Shown here piece by piece: positions 43,789 through 54,599 of a DNA stretch of 64,000 nucleotides; the stretch's first letter is position 1; each line of letters begins with the position of its first letter. Position numbers and translations under genes: made by a program. The notes below the pieces were generated by a model. That model saw nothing but the letters and a program-made list of their open reading frames with translations. It was not told the DNA's origin and made no database searches. The stretch comes from Larix kaempferi (lineage: Eukaryota; Streptophyta; Pinopsida; Pinales; Pinaceae), in NCBI GenBank assembly GCA_027924585.1, contig BSBM01000712.1, positions 1-64,000 on the forward strand. Reading direction: 5' to 3'.

Positions 43789-44340
43789 TGTTGAATATTG
43801 TAACTTCTAAGAATATTATATTTGTATATTATTTATTCCGGAGATGTTCCATACCTCCGATGTGATTATACTATGAATCCGGAGATGTTTATTCCTCCGG
43901 ATTGGTTGTGGTAACTAGGGTTATTAGACCCACCATGTGGGGGTCGGCTCAGTCAGTTATAATAGGGTATTTAACCTAATGGTTAAATACGAGCCTACAT
44001 GTACTTGTGTAAAATACATGTCAGTGTAGTGTATAAATAGAGGAGGTATGTTCCTCATTTGACACACTCACTCACTTAAGAGAGGCGCACTTGTGGAGGA
44101 GAGGTCTGCTATGGTGGAGGAGGAGATCATGTATTTGGTTTGCATCTTTGTATATTGCTGGTCATCTATATTGAGGAAGCTTTACTGGGTTTTCTACCCC
44201 ATGAGGGTTTCCCAGGATAAATTTGTGTCTCTTGTGTTTATGCTATGCTTGTTGTTTCTTCAGTGATCCTATATATGCTATTATTATGAAAATGGAATGT
44301 AATACTGCTATTTTCTGTCTTAGCATATTGAATTTTAACA
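43789..44340 (+). repeat. CoD 5' LTR
   Basis: TGTTGAATATTGTAAC ... TTGAATTTTAACA. TATAAATA at 44032-44039. It contains CCGGAGATGTT twice and the CACCATGTGGGGGTCGGC motif shared with CoC. Confidence 0.97.
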
Positions 44341-44352
44341 TGGTATCAGAGC
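44341..44352 (+). promoter_or_regulatory. CoD primer-binding site
   Basis: TGGTATCAGAGC directly follows the 5' LTR. Confidence 0.95.
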
Positions 44353-46869
44353 TAACCTGAAGGAAGGCAATGTATGGCACTTACGACACTTGCTTCTCTT
44401 GTGACAATTTGAAGGTTAGGGTCTTATATAGAAAAAACCAGTCATCGTGGAACTTTCTCTATAAATCCATTTATACGAAGTTTCAGGATCTGAAAAGTTT
44501 ACAGGTAGTAGATAACATCCCCAGGTACCTTGTGTCCAAAGGGAACCCTCAGATTCGTTGTACTTTATGAGTTATGATCAGTACAAGTTAGGGTTTCTGC
44601 CTCTTCCAGATCTCTGTCAAAATCAGGTGACCTTGGAAAAAAGGTCATAACATGGGCTAGGAAGATCCAAATGAAATTTCGTAAAAAGTGACAGGTAGTA
44701 CACAGACTTTAATATCTCAGGAAAATTGTTCAGAGGCTGAAGGTGAACCAGTGACACGTGGCACGCCGTACAAGTTCACTCTCCTGTTTTATCCCATAAA
44801 TAGGTCACGTTGCGACACTTGGCATAACTCTCTCTCAGAAAATCCAATTGAGGTCAAACCTGTCAGGATGGAAAGATGACAGGTCAGGATACTGCAAAAA
44901 AAGTTTTCAGACCCTGTGGAGCAGAAATTTCAGAGTTATAGCAGAAACAATCAGGTGCATATTTCTGTCAAAACATAATTATTTTTGGAGCACCTTTATT
45001 CATGGCTTCTGGAATTTAGGGTTTCGGAGAAAGTTAGAATTTTTGGAATCGGAGTCCACGGCTGGAAGCTCCTCATAAAAATAAGAGTTTAGAGCCTTGG
45101 ATTGAACCTTTTGATTGGACAGAAGGGTGGGCTTCATCAAACCCTAGTTCGGGTTCCTGTCCAGAAGATCAAGTTTCAGGGGGAGTTGAGGCTAAGGACT
45201 TACATAAGAAGACTACAAAAAGTATCGACAGGTATGACTTAAGGAGGTTCAGGTATGCCTTGAAATCTGATTCTTGATTAAGTTCATAATGTGTTTGTCT
45301 TCATGTTATTTATTAGTACAATCTTGATTAATGTTATTAATTGTCTTATCACCCTAGTAACAATATGAATGCATGTGAATGATCGAAGACATTCATTGAT
45401 TAGGGCTATATGATTGTACTTATGCATTATGGTGTTGTGTGAGGTTGATGTTGTCTGCTAACAAGACACAGGTACATCACAAAAGACAAATCAAGTTCCA
45501 TGACCATGACAACATGAAGACAAAGACTCACGAGGTATGTATGACTTTGTTATATCATGTTTAACCTACGAGACATGTAGGTTCTAGCTCAGGATCTCTA
45601 AATCATTGAAGAGATTGTTTAGGTATGTTGTACATAACTAAGTAGGTATACTAATCCAGGTATGTTTTCCTATGTCATGTTAGAATCTTACCTTGTGTAA
45701 GTATACTTGGTATGATTGGTTAGTAATCAAGGGTTTATGCATATTATGTCTCTTATCTTGGTTGATGATTTAACTAACTAGATCAAACAAGAATATGCAT
45801 GATTAAAAGAAGACTTCCTTGAAACCCTGAATACTAATGATCATAACTGTACATATTCAATATTATTTAGAATTAGAATGTTTTGATAATATTGAGAATA
45901 TACTAATGAATGTATGTTTGTGTATGAGATCATGAGGATGACACTAGTGTACACTTGAGCATGCACAGTGGTACAGAATGAATAGAAGTTCATAAGACAT
46001 ACAGAAGATCAAGCAGGAGGCAACCACACAAACATAAAAGATAAGTATTTGGGTTGTTATTAGAAATAGTAAATGATATTGCTTGTATGCATATTTGTAT
46101 TCCTAGAATATATCATGCTGAGTGTAAACATTCATAAAGCATTGAACAGTATACTACTAATATGCATATGATTGGTAAATTGGACAAACATTCCATTGTT
46201 GCTTGTCTAGAATGAAACCTCTTTGCTGACATGCTGAGAGCTGTGCATACTCTCGATAGTATGTTCTGGTAGAGATGGAAGGCATCTAGATAGCCACTGT
46301 ATGCATACAGGATATGGGAAAGTGTTGTGCCAAAGTATTGGTCAAAATAGTTGCATAACTATGTAAATTATATCTGTATTCATAATAAGTTATCATGTCA
46401 ATATGATTTGATGATTATGAAGTATTACTAATCATGTACTTAATTTTGATTTGTAGGAAAGATCATGATGAATGATGAACTCTGAACAAGCGATGGATGT
46501 TCAACAAAAGATTTACAAATCAAACACACTATAGAAAGCTTGTGGTTAAGAGATTCTCTTAGAAAGAGGAAGAGAATCATGATGAGATGTTTTGCTCCAA
46601 GGGACTAGATAATACCATTCTCTTAATAATGTAATCAGGTTCTGTATGGGTTCCCAGGATCGGTAGTCAATTGATGAGCTTAATGATCATCATGGGTGAT
46701 GTGGATCTCAACCTTTGCTACAAGGTTGAATAAGGGTTCTATACACATATGACATGGATGCAAGAAGGAACTCACCACAGAGTTCAAATGATTTTGAGGC
46801 TCATATTAGTAGACCCATCTGACGAGAGATGGCACAGATAGATATGCAGAAGATCACTCAATGCTGAGT
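44353..46869 (+). other. CoD leader with exon/intron-like texture; no ORF
   Basis: No long frame. Repeated AGGTATG(T/A/C) donor-like steps occur (near 45230, 45250, 45533, 45615 and 45658). AT-rich stretches alternate with purine-rich ones, for example 45935-46035 and 46457-46580, and the latter is preceded by TTTTGATTTGTAG. Block 46010-46460 is homologous to 57620-58070 (opposite strand) in CoE. Around 45060-45110 it matches the CoC leader. Confidence 0.65.
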
Positions 46870-47935
46870 GTGAATAATGGACAATTGACAGCTTCATGAC
46901 AAAGCTTGGGCTTTACCAGAAGTAAAGTTGTTCCTAACCTTTACCTTAAGGTTGTGGATGATGAACCTATCATACATTATTGTATGACGATGATCTCTTT
47001 CTGACAAGGAATGAGAAACAGGTCATGAAAATGGTTGCAGAAATGAAAATGAAAGATCTTAGATTAATGCACTATTTCTTAGGTCTAGAAGTATGGCAAG
47101 ATCCAAAAGGAATCTTTTAAATCAAGGTAAGTATGCTGTGAAGTTTCTAAAAATATTTGATATGTTGGAGTATAAAGCCATGGCCACTCCCATGGACTCC
47201 AACTTGAAGTTGTTAGTTAATGACTCATTGTATTTAGTGGACCTAACCCTATATAGACAAATCATTGGGTCATTGATGTATTTAACAAATACTAGGCCAG
47301 ATATATGCTTTGCTGTAAATACCCTAAGTCAGTATCTAGTAGAACCTAGAAAGGTGTACTTAATAGCTACAAAGCATGTAGTGAGGTACCTAAAAGGTAC
47401 ATTAGATTTTTGGTCTATATTATCTTGGAGGTCATGAACTCCGTTTGCATGGTTACTCAGATTCTGATTGGGCAGGAAGTGCCTCAGACAGAAAGATCAC
47501 ATCAGGTGGATGTCATAGTCTTGAATCTGCCATGATCTCATGGTTCAGCAAGGAACAATCTAGTGTGGCTCTCAGTACTGCTGAAGCAGAATATATATAT
47601 AGCTGTCTGCTCTGCCAGCTGTGAAGCTGTGTGGCTTCAGAAGCTTTTATATGGAGTGTTTGACTTAGAAATGAATTCCACTATGATTATGTGTGACATT
47701 CAAAACTGCATCAAGATAGAAAATCTTGTATTCCACGATAAGTCAAAAACACATAGAGATCCGATACTTCTATTTACGAGATATGGTGCAGAGAGGAGCT
47801 ATCAAGCTCGAGTATATAAGCACTGAGGATCAGATTGCTGATATCTTGACTAAACCTCTGTCTCGAGTAAAGTTTGAATACTTCCGAGACAAGCTTGGTA
47901 TAGTCCAGAAGGACCCTCCTCGAAAGGGGGAGTAG
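46870..47935 (+). pseudogene. CoD partial reverse transcriptase and RNase H
   Basis: Starts inside the RT palm (frame pieces like SLGF..SKV and VVDDEPI near 46900-46970, with the polymerase YVDD replaced by a degraded YDDD-like site). It continues MKDLRLMHYFLGLEVWQ (47050-47100) and 47093-47437 (LGVE-like connection, TNTRPDICFAVNTLSQYL). RNase H follows in three frames (SDWAGSASDRK near 47470, STAEAEYI near 47580, HIEIRYFYLRDMVQRGAIKL 47745-47800) and ends ADILTKPLSRVKFEYFRDKL...PPRKGE with a TAG near 47933. No active enzyme is possible. Confidence 0.88.
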
Positions 47936-48054
47936 TAGAGTATCTGATAACAAGTCTGTCTCATCAATGATGAGGTTACCTTTTTACTGCACCTAGTTAC
48001 TTAGAATTATTTAGATTTAGGAATCTTATATTTTTTTTCTTTTGATGAAGATGT

Positions 48055-48265
48055 ATACATGCTTTTGATGATAGATGTATACATGCTTTTGATGATAGAT
48101 GTATACATTCTTTTGATGTTAGATATACATGCTTTTGATGATAGATGTATACATGCTTTTGATGATAGATGTTATGCATGTTTTGATGATGAGGATACAT
48201 GTTTTGTTATACATGTTTTGATGATGAGGATACATGTTTTGTTATACATGTTTGGATGATGAGGA
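48055..48265. repeat. CoD 3' array 1: GATGTATACATGCTTTTGATGATA units
   Basis: Tandem units of about 24 bp, then a variant 'gatgaggatacatgttttgttatacatgtttt'. They begin shortly after the pol stop. Confidence 0.85.
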
Positions 48266-48286
48266 TACATGATTGACACATGTTTT

Positions 48287-49201
48287 GAATGAAGTTCTTG
48301 GTGAACATGTGAGGGGATTGGATCATCCCTAGACTTCAGTCCTAAAGAGAGCCGTAGACGTATGTCTTCGAGAATGAAGTCCTTGGTGGACTTGAGGGGA
48401 TTGGATCATCCCTGGACTTCAGTCCTAAAGAGAGCCATAGACGTATGTCTTCGAGAATGAAGTCCTTGGTGGACTTGAGGGGATTGGATCATCCCTGGAC
48501 TTCAGTCCTAAAGAGAGCCGTAGACGTATGTCTTCGAGAATGAAGTCCTTGGTGGACTTGAGGGGATTGGATCATCCCTGGACTTCAGTCCTAAAGAGAG
48601 CCGTAGACGTATGTCTTCGAGAATGAATTCCTTGGTGGACTTGAGGGGATTGGATCATCCCTGGACTTCAGTCCTAAAGAGAGCCGTAGACGTATGTCTT
48701 CAAGAATGATGTCCTTGGTGGACTTGAGGGGATTGGATCATCCCTGGACTTCAGTCCTAAAGAGAGCCGTAGACGTATGTCTTCGAGAATGAAGTCCTTG
48801 GTGGACTTGAGGGGATTGGATCATCCCTGGACTTCAGTCCTAAAGAGAGCCGTAGACGTATGTCTTCGAGAATGAAATCCTTGGTGGACTTGAGGGGATT
48901 GGATCATCCCTGGACTTCAGTCCTAAAGAGAGACGTAGACGTATGCCTTCGAGAATGAAGTCCTTGGTGGACTTGAGGGGATTGGATCATCCCTGTACTT
49001 CAGTCCTAAAGAGAGCCGTAGACGTATGTCTTCGAAAATGAAGTCCTTGGTGGACTTGAGGGGATTGGATCATCCCTGGACTTCAGTCCTAAAGAGAGCC
49101 GTAGACGTATGTCTTTGAGAATGAAGTCCTTGGTGGACTTGAGGGAATTGGATCATCCCTGGACTTCAGTCCTAAAGAGAGCCGTAGACGTATGTCTCTG
49201 A
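48287..49201. repeat. CoD 3' array 2: eleven 83-bp units
   Basis: Units start at 48287, 48372, 48455, 48538, 48621, 48704, 48787, 48870, 48953, 49036 and 49119; all but the first (85 bp) are 83 bp and nearly identical. Each contains GAAGTCC and, about 40 bp later, GGACTTC, so each can form a hairpin, and a central GATTGGATCATCCC. The low divergence implies recent expansion or homogenisation. Confidence 0.95.
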
Positions 49202-49480
49202 GAACAAAATACTGAATGAACAGGTAAGGGGATTGGATCGTCCTCGGACTATTAGTCCTTTGAATTGAGCCGTAGACATGATGTCTCCGAGAACTAAATC
49301 CTGAATGAACAGGTAAGGGGATTGGATCGTCCTCGGACTATGGTCCTTTGAATTGAGCCGTAGACATGAGGTCTCCGAGAATTGAATGATAGGACTGGAT
49401 CGTCCCTGGACTTCGGTTCAAAAGGTACATGATAGGACTGGATCGTCCCTAGACCTCGGTTCAAAATGTACGTGACAAAT
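49202..49480. repeat. CoD 3' array 3: diverged 88-bp and 50-bp relatives
   Basis: Two units of about 88 bp ('gaacaggtaaggggattggatcgtcctcggacta') and then two shorter units ('tgataggactggatcgtccctggacttcggttcaaaa'). They share the GGATTGGATC-TCC core with the 83-bp array and are probably older derivatives. Confidence 0.8.
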
Positions 49481-49500
49481 CCTAGAATTGTTCTAGGTTA

Positions 49501-49850
49501 CATCCAGCATGAAATAGGGATGGCTCTGTAGATGTGATACATCCAGCATGAAACAGGGCTGGCTCTGTAGATGTGATACATCCAGCATGAAACAGGGCTG
49601 GCTCTGTAGATGTGATACATCCAGCATGAAACAGGGTTGGCTCTGTAGATGTGATACATCCAGCATGAAACAGGGCTGGCTCTGTAGATGTGATACATCC
49701 AGCATGAAACAGGGCTAGCTCTGTAGATGTGATACATCCAGCATGAAACAGGGCTGGCTCTGTAGACGTGACACATCCAGTATGAAAGAGGACTGGCTCT
49801 GTGGCGGTAAATCCTAGATCTGATCTAGGTCACATCCAGTATGAAAAAGG
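49501..49850. repeat. CoD 3' array 4: 39-bp units
   Basis: CATCCAGCATGAAACAGGG... units start at 49501, 49540, 49579, 49618, 49657, 49696, 49735 and 49774, with a more diverged copy near 49835. Because 39 is a multiple of three, frames stay open across it on the minus strand; these are not genes. Confidence 0.92.
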
Positions 49851-49979
49851 ACTGGCACTGTGGTTGGGATTAGATCGTCCCTAGACATGAGAATTGTCTT
49901 AAAGAGATAAGGATTGATCATCCTGGAACTTGATCTGGATTGTATCATCCATGGACCTATGTCCTAAAGAGAGCAGGAT

Positions 49980-50290
49980 TGATCATCCTGTAATATGATC
50001 GTGTGATGACGATGCTGATCGTGCGATGATGATGTTGATGATCATGAGATGACGATACTGATGATCGTGCGATGATGATGCTGATGATCGTGAGATGACG
50101 ATGCTGATGATCGTGTGATGACGATGTTGATGATCATATGATGACGATGTTTCTGATCGTGATGGTCTAGATGATGATGCTGATGATCGTGTGATGACAA
50201 TGTTGATGATCGTATGATGATGATGATGCTGATCGTGATGGTCTAGATGACGATGTTGATGATTGTGAGGATCCAGACGTTGATGTTGCT
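49980..50290. repeat. CoD 3' array 5: GATGATCGTG(A/T)GATGACGATG region
   Basis: Irregular repeats of about 25-28 bp rich in GATGAT and GATCGT. They end about 180 bp before the 3' LTR. Confidence 0.8.
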
Positions 50291-50455
50291 ATAGTTGTTC
50301 GAGTGCTGCAGAAGATAAAGACTCAGTACTGAAGATGTTGATGTTCCAGTAACTGGTTGAGTTACTAATGATGTTGAGAAAGCTTCCAATGATTTATAGA
50401 TGTATCATGTATGATGTATGACTCGTTGCTCCTGCAGATGTTGTTATAATATCCT

Positions 50456-50471
50456 TCTCGTTAAGGGGGAG
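50456..50471 (+). promoter_or_regulatory. CoD polypurine tract
   Basis: CTCGTTAAGGGGGAG abuts the 3' LTR. Confidence 0.85.
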
Positions 50472-51023
50472 TGTTGAATATTGTAACTTCTAAGAATATT
50501 ATATTTGTATATTATTTATTCCGGAGATGTTCCATACCTCCGATGTGATTATACTATGAATCCGGAGATGTTTATTCCTCCGGATTGGTTGTGGTAACTA
50601 GGGTTATTAGACCCACCATGTGGGGGTCGGCCCAGTCACTTATAATAGGGTATTTAACCTAATGGTTAAATACGAGCCTACATGTACTTGTGTAAAATAC
50701 ATGTCAGTGTAGTGTATAAATAGAGGAGGTATGTTCCTCATTTGACACACTCACTCACTTAAGGGAGGCGCACTTGTGGAGGAGAGGTCTGCTATGCTGG
50801 AGGAGGAGATCATGTCTTTGGTTTGCATCTCTGTATATTGCTGGTCATCTATATTGAGGAAGCTTTACTGGGTTTTCTACCCCATGAGGGTTTCCCAGGA
50901 TAAATTTGTGTCTCTTGTGTTTATGCTATGCTTGTTGTTTCTTCAGTGATCCTGTATATGCTATTATTGTGAAAATGGAATGTAATGCTTCTATTTTCTG
51001 TCTTAGCATATTGAATTTTAACA
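50472..51023 (+). repeat. CoD 3' LTR
   Basis: 552 bp, paired with 43789-44340. TATAAATA at 50715-50722. Followed by CTTCT. Confidence 0.97.
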
Positions 51024-51058
51024 CTTCTTGCCATTCCTATAAACAAGATATATGAGTG

Positions 51059-51067
51059 ATGTGTGTG

Positions 51068-51098
<31 letters not shown>
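51059..51098. repeat. (GT)n(GA)n microsatellite
   Basis: An uninterrupted run of GT then GA dinucleotides in the older DNA between CoD and the solo LTR. The rest of 51029-51125 shows no feature. Confidence 0.95.
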
Positions 51099-51125
51099 GG
51101 TCAAATCAATTCTGTCAAGGATCAT

Positions 51126-52411
51126 TGTAACGTCCCCTCCCGCGGACCCAATTCGAGGATGGGAACATGATACCAATATCTGGTCTTTTACATAAACTCA
51201 GCCCTTTCATTAGATTCATACAAATAAAAACAAAAGTGTGTAGATGCAAATCAAGCAAGTATGCACAGCAGAATTAAAACATCATCCACACACAATTCAT
51301 GCCCATCCAGCCTATCAAAATAAGCATCAAAATAAATATTGCAAAAGTAAATACACATCAGATACTTATCTTCATTTCGCAATTGTCCCAAGCAACTAGC
51401 TATGTCGCTGCAATGTTCCACCCAATTGTAGGTCTCTACCCAGCCTGTATTATTTCAACACTCAGAGACCACCCCCGAGCAGGGCATGATTTCTACAAGC
51501 AAAAGGGGACATTCAAGCTCAACACAACCAAAGCAATGGAACCCCATGACCCATACCCCAACATACTCTTTTCACACATACAAAACACAGCCATTGGGCA
51601 TGGATACACATGTTTAACAATGGGATTTACAAACATGATGGCCATGCGATTTCCCCAAATCGTTTCCAGCCAAAAACGGATTGTGGGATGGGAAAAACAT
51701 TCACAAGGAGGAAAACGATTTCTCCCCCAACTATCTAAGCATTCAACAACCATAACGGTCTCTATGGAGTCCCAATTCGATTACCCTTCTTCCCCACTGG
51801 TATACAACACAAAAACGCCCTTCTCCCAGCTGAGGATGAAGGAAAACACAAAATTTACATGGAGAAAAACACCCAGCCAGCTCCCAACTCATGAGAGAGT
51901 CAAATTGGTTGATGGTTAATGGCTTGCGGAGCAATTCATGGCTCTTTTCTTGCCAAGGAATCCAAACACGATTTTTCATGCAGGGTGGCTTGCCCATACT
52001 CGAATTTGGACAACCATACTTCCCATTCCCCAAGGCATTAACTACCTCAACCAACTCTTGGGAGAATGAATGATTGGGTACAAAGTCAATAGGGGTAGTT
52101 GAGGGTTTGATGGGTTCTCTCATTGACACTTGGCTTGACTTGATTGGCTCCAAGGTTTGAATGTTTTCCCTCCCAATTCCTTGTAAAATCATGCCCCCAT
52201 CTCTTGTTGCATTGCATAGCTAGTTGTGGGTATTTTATTAAAATGCATATTTACATGATGTCTGAAATTCCAATGTGCCTGGCTAGAACGCAAACCATAT
52301 GCATCAATAAATCGATGGTGGGACCTTGGCCTTGAGCTCCTCACCATGATTTTATAACAATATTACATCATTTACATTTGAATGTAATGGGGTCAAAATG
52401 GGTACGTTACA
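51126..52411. repeat. probable solo LTR
   Basis: Starts TGTAACGTCCCC and ends GGGTACGTTACA, with terminal TGTAACG/CGTTACA inverted ends, flanked by ATCAT at 51121-51125 and 52412-52416. No PBS, PPT or retroelement protein motif is inside, and no partner copy is in the window. That pattern fits recombination between the two LTRs of a gypsy-type element. Frames at 51299-51919 show no protein signature. A small TIR transposon is less likely but not excluded. Confidence 0.75.
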
Positions 52412-52416
52412 ATCAT

Positions 52417-54023
52417 GCATTCATATGAGCTACAGTATCAAGAAAATTATACCTACATTTGCTTGTCAAACACACATTATGGAATTCCATATTGTTATCA
52501 TCAAGAAGGACATAAAGGATTACTCAACTGCATCATTTGCAAATGGATGCATCACATACCATATGAGAACTTTAACGTTTGTTAAATCTAACTTTTGGGT
52601 TTAATTGTTTAGGTTTGTGAGTGATATTGACACCATAATACTTCATTTTTATTTGAATGATGAATATATGAGATGATAATCTATCAAGAGAGATAGATGT
52701 TGTCTGTTAGAAAACATGGGAAGTATATAATTGTGTTGAACTTAAACCCAATGGTGAGTCTTGATCATATTGAGATAATGATTTGACTTGAGATTTCCAA
52801 TGGGATTCCTTGGTAACAAAATTTTAAAGGCATTCACTCTTTTTCATGTGATAACTTTGGAAAATAACAGATCCACCGAGGGACTATTTAGAAAATAAGT
52901 GGATGCTTGAGACTATGAGGGTTAATGATTGTTTAGGAAGAGGTAATATAGATGACTCTATGCTTTAAGAGCTAAAATGAGGGTAGAGTGCATTCCCCAA
53001 CCACACAATTTTCATGGAAATAAACTATGTTTTAAGAACTATAAAAAGCCCATGTTCGAGCACAATTTATTAAATGAATGGACAACAATTATTTTTCTTG
53101 AATAAAATGCTTCTTTTGACTATAAACGGAGCCAAACAATGAACCTAAGAAACACCCAATATCAATACCACAAGTATTAGGATTAGATTTTGCACATACA
53201 ACATTGAGGATATTTGTGAAGAGGGTTGGTTCTAAAAGTGAGCTTGATGAAACAATCTCTTGAAGTTGCTCTCTTAAAATCCATTTGTTTTAGGAAATTA
53301 TGTTGAAGGTACTAGTAATATCACAAGGACTAAGAATGCTATTGACATGAAAAGTTCAAAACACAGAAACAACATACACCTTTTGCAAGAGCTGACCCAT
53401 GTCATAAAGTTGGTACATATTTGAATGGATATGAACCTTTGGAGGATGAAGTTTTTGTATCAAAAGTAAAAAACATTCCCTGCATATAATTATCGTAAAC
53501 ATTTGGAAGACTACCAAAATAATGGAGAGGAAAACGATTTTAGTGCCTTTCCCAGGAAAGAAAAGTTCCCACTAAACAAGAGTATTGTGAGAAGACTTAA
53601 ACACAATCAAATAAGTCAAATCCTCACAATGCATCAAATTCAAATTATCACTCAACTTCCTTTCAATCCACTCAACCACTTTTGTATAGCTATTTTGATG
53701 TAGATAAATATGACTATGTTTATAATGGCAGTAGAGAATGATAATTAAAGTTTATCATATCATATATGAAGCTGCAAATAGTATTAAGTGGATTAACCTT
53801 GAAATGCTAAAAAGTGTGGAATGGAGTATTGTAAAATATTTCATTTAACGCAAAGATATACCTTGAGATATGCTACATGGGTAAGGACCAAGAAAACTTC
53901 CATGTCTAGTACAACAATTGCTTTAGGGACAAAGAAATTCAATGAGGGGGCTCTGTCAACGTTGTGCATTATCTCTAGCTACAAGAAATGGCCAAATGAC
54001 TAAAAAGTGCTAATTTTTTACTT
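52417..54023. other. older AT-rich DNA, no recognisable gene
   Basis: Only short frames with frequent stops on both strands. Small protein-like stretches (near 53500-53600 and 53880-53960) are too degraded to assign. I see no RNA gene, array or inverted repeat of note. Confidence 0.55.
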
Positions 54024-54527
54024 TGTTTATCATAATAAAATTAAACAATAGGATCACTAAAAGAAAGACAAGAACAACAACACAAAGAACACAAAATCTC
54101 TCTCAAGGAACCACAAGGGAGAAAACGCCGACAAAACTTCCTCAATATAGAATTCACCAAGACAATATAAAAGCCCCAAGACAAACAACTTCTCTCCTTC
54201 ACCAACGAACTTATCTCTCTCTCTCCTATGTGATCTTGAGTGAGTGAATGATTGGTACAAATGACAAACACAACCTCTCTATTTATATTGTTCATTTGAG
54301 TGACTTTTTACCCTACCTGGGCCAACCTCACCTAGTTTACTGGGCCGACCTATCAATTACATAATAAAATATATTTTTCTAGATTCTTCTAGGCTGACAC
54401 AACTCCTAGGGTTTACATTGAATCTTACATGATAAATTACATCAATGAAATCTCCCGAAGGAGGAATAACAATAATATAATAAACAAATACATTTAGAAT
54501 ATCTCTCGTAGTTACATTTCTTTAACA
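54024..54527 (-). repeat. CoE 3' LTR
   Basis: The minus strand starts TGTTAAAGAAATGTAAC and ends TTATGATAAACA. Minus-strand TATA-like box near 54279-54286. It shares AATAGGATCACTAAAAGA with the CoB LTR. The partner LTR is outside the window, so the inner end rests on termini only. Confidence 0.7.
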
Positions 54528-54549
54528 CACCCTCTTAACTAGGAAGGTA
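54528..54549 (-). promoter_or_regulatory. CoE polypurine tract
   Basis: The minus strand reads ACCTTCCTAGTTAAGAGGGTG before the LTR, nearly the same as in CoC. Confidence 0.75.
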
Positions 54550-54599
54550 TTCTATATACATCATCATCAACATCAACAGTTGTACAACTAACTGGTGAA

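Larger units (their letters stand above)
43789..51023 (+). mobile_element. CoD: non-autonomous Ty1/copia element
   Basis: Two 552-bp LTRs, a PBS and PPT in place, and perfect CTTCT duplications at 43784-43788 and 51024-51028. The internal region has no Gag, protease or integrase. Only the last part of RT and RNase H remains (46870-47935), between a 2.5-kb noncoding leader and a 2.5-kb 3' region made largely of tandem arrays. About ten substitutions are visible by eye between the LTRs, so the insertion is fairly young compared with the decay of its pol, and it must have been mobilised by a related full element. Confidence 0.95.

Noticed and set aside
44341-44352. TGGTATCAGAGC as a tRNA gene end
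   Set aside because: It is a primer-binding site next to an LTR; no cloverleaf precedes or follows it.
49493-49776. two overlapping repetitive minus-strand frames (MLDVSHLQSQPCF and its shifted partner)
   Set aside because: A 39-bp repeat is a multiple of three, so several frames stay open automatically.
48287-49850. CRISPR-like regular repeats
   Set aside because: Units are contiguous with no unique spacers, unit lengths are 83 and 39 bp, and they lie inside a plant LTR retrotransposon.
51299-51919. 206-codon plus-strand frame
   Set aside because: Lies wholly within the probable solo LTR, has no recognisable motif, and the other strand has frames of similar length.
43031-54023. host protein-coding gene between elements
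   Set aside because: No frame with splice sites or conserved domain could be followed outside the elements.
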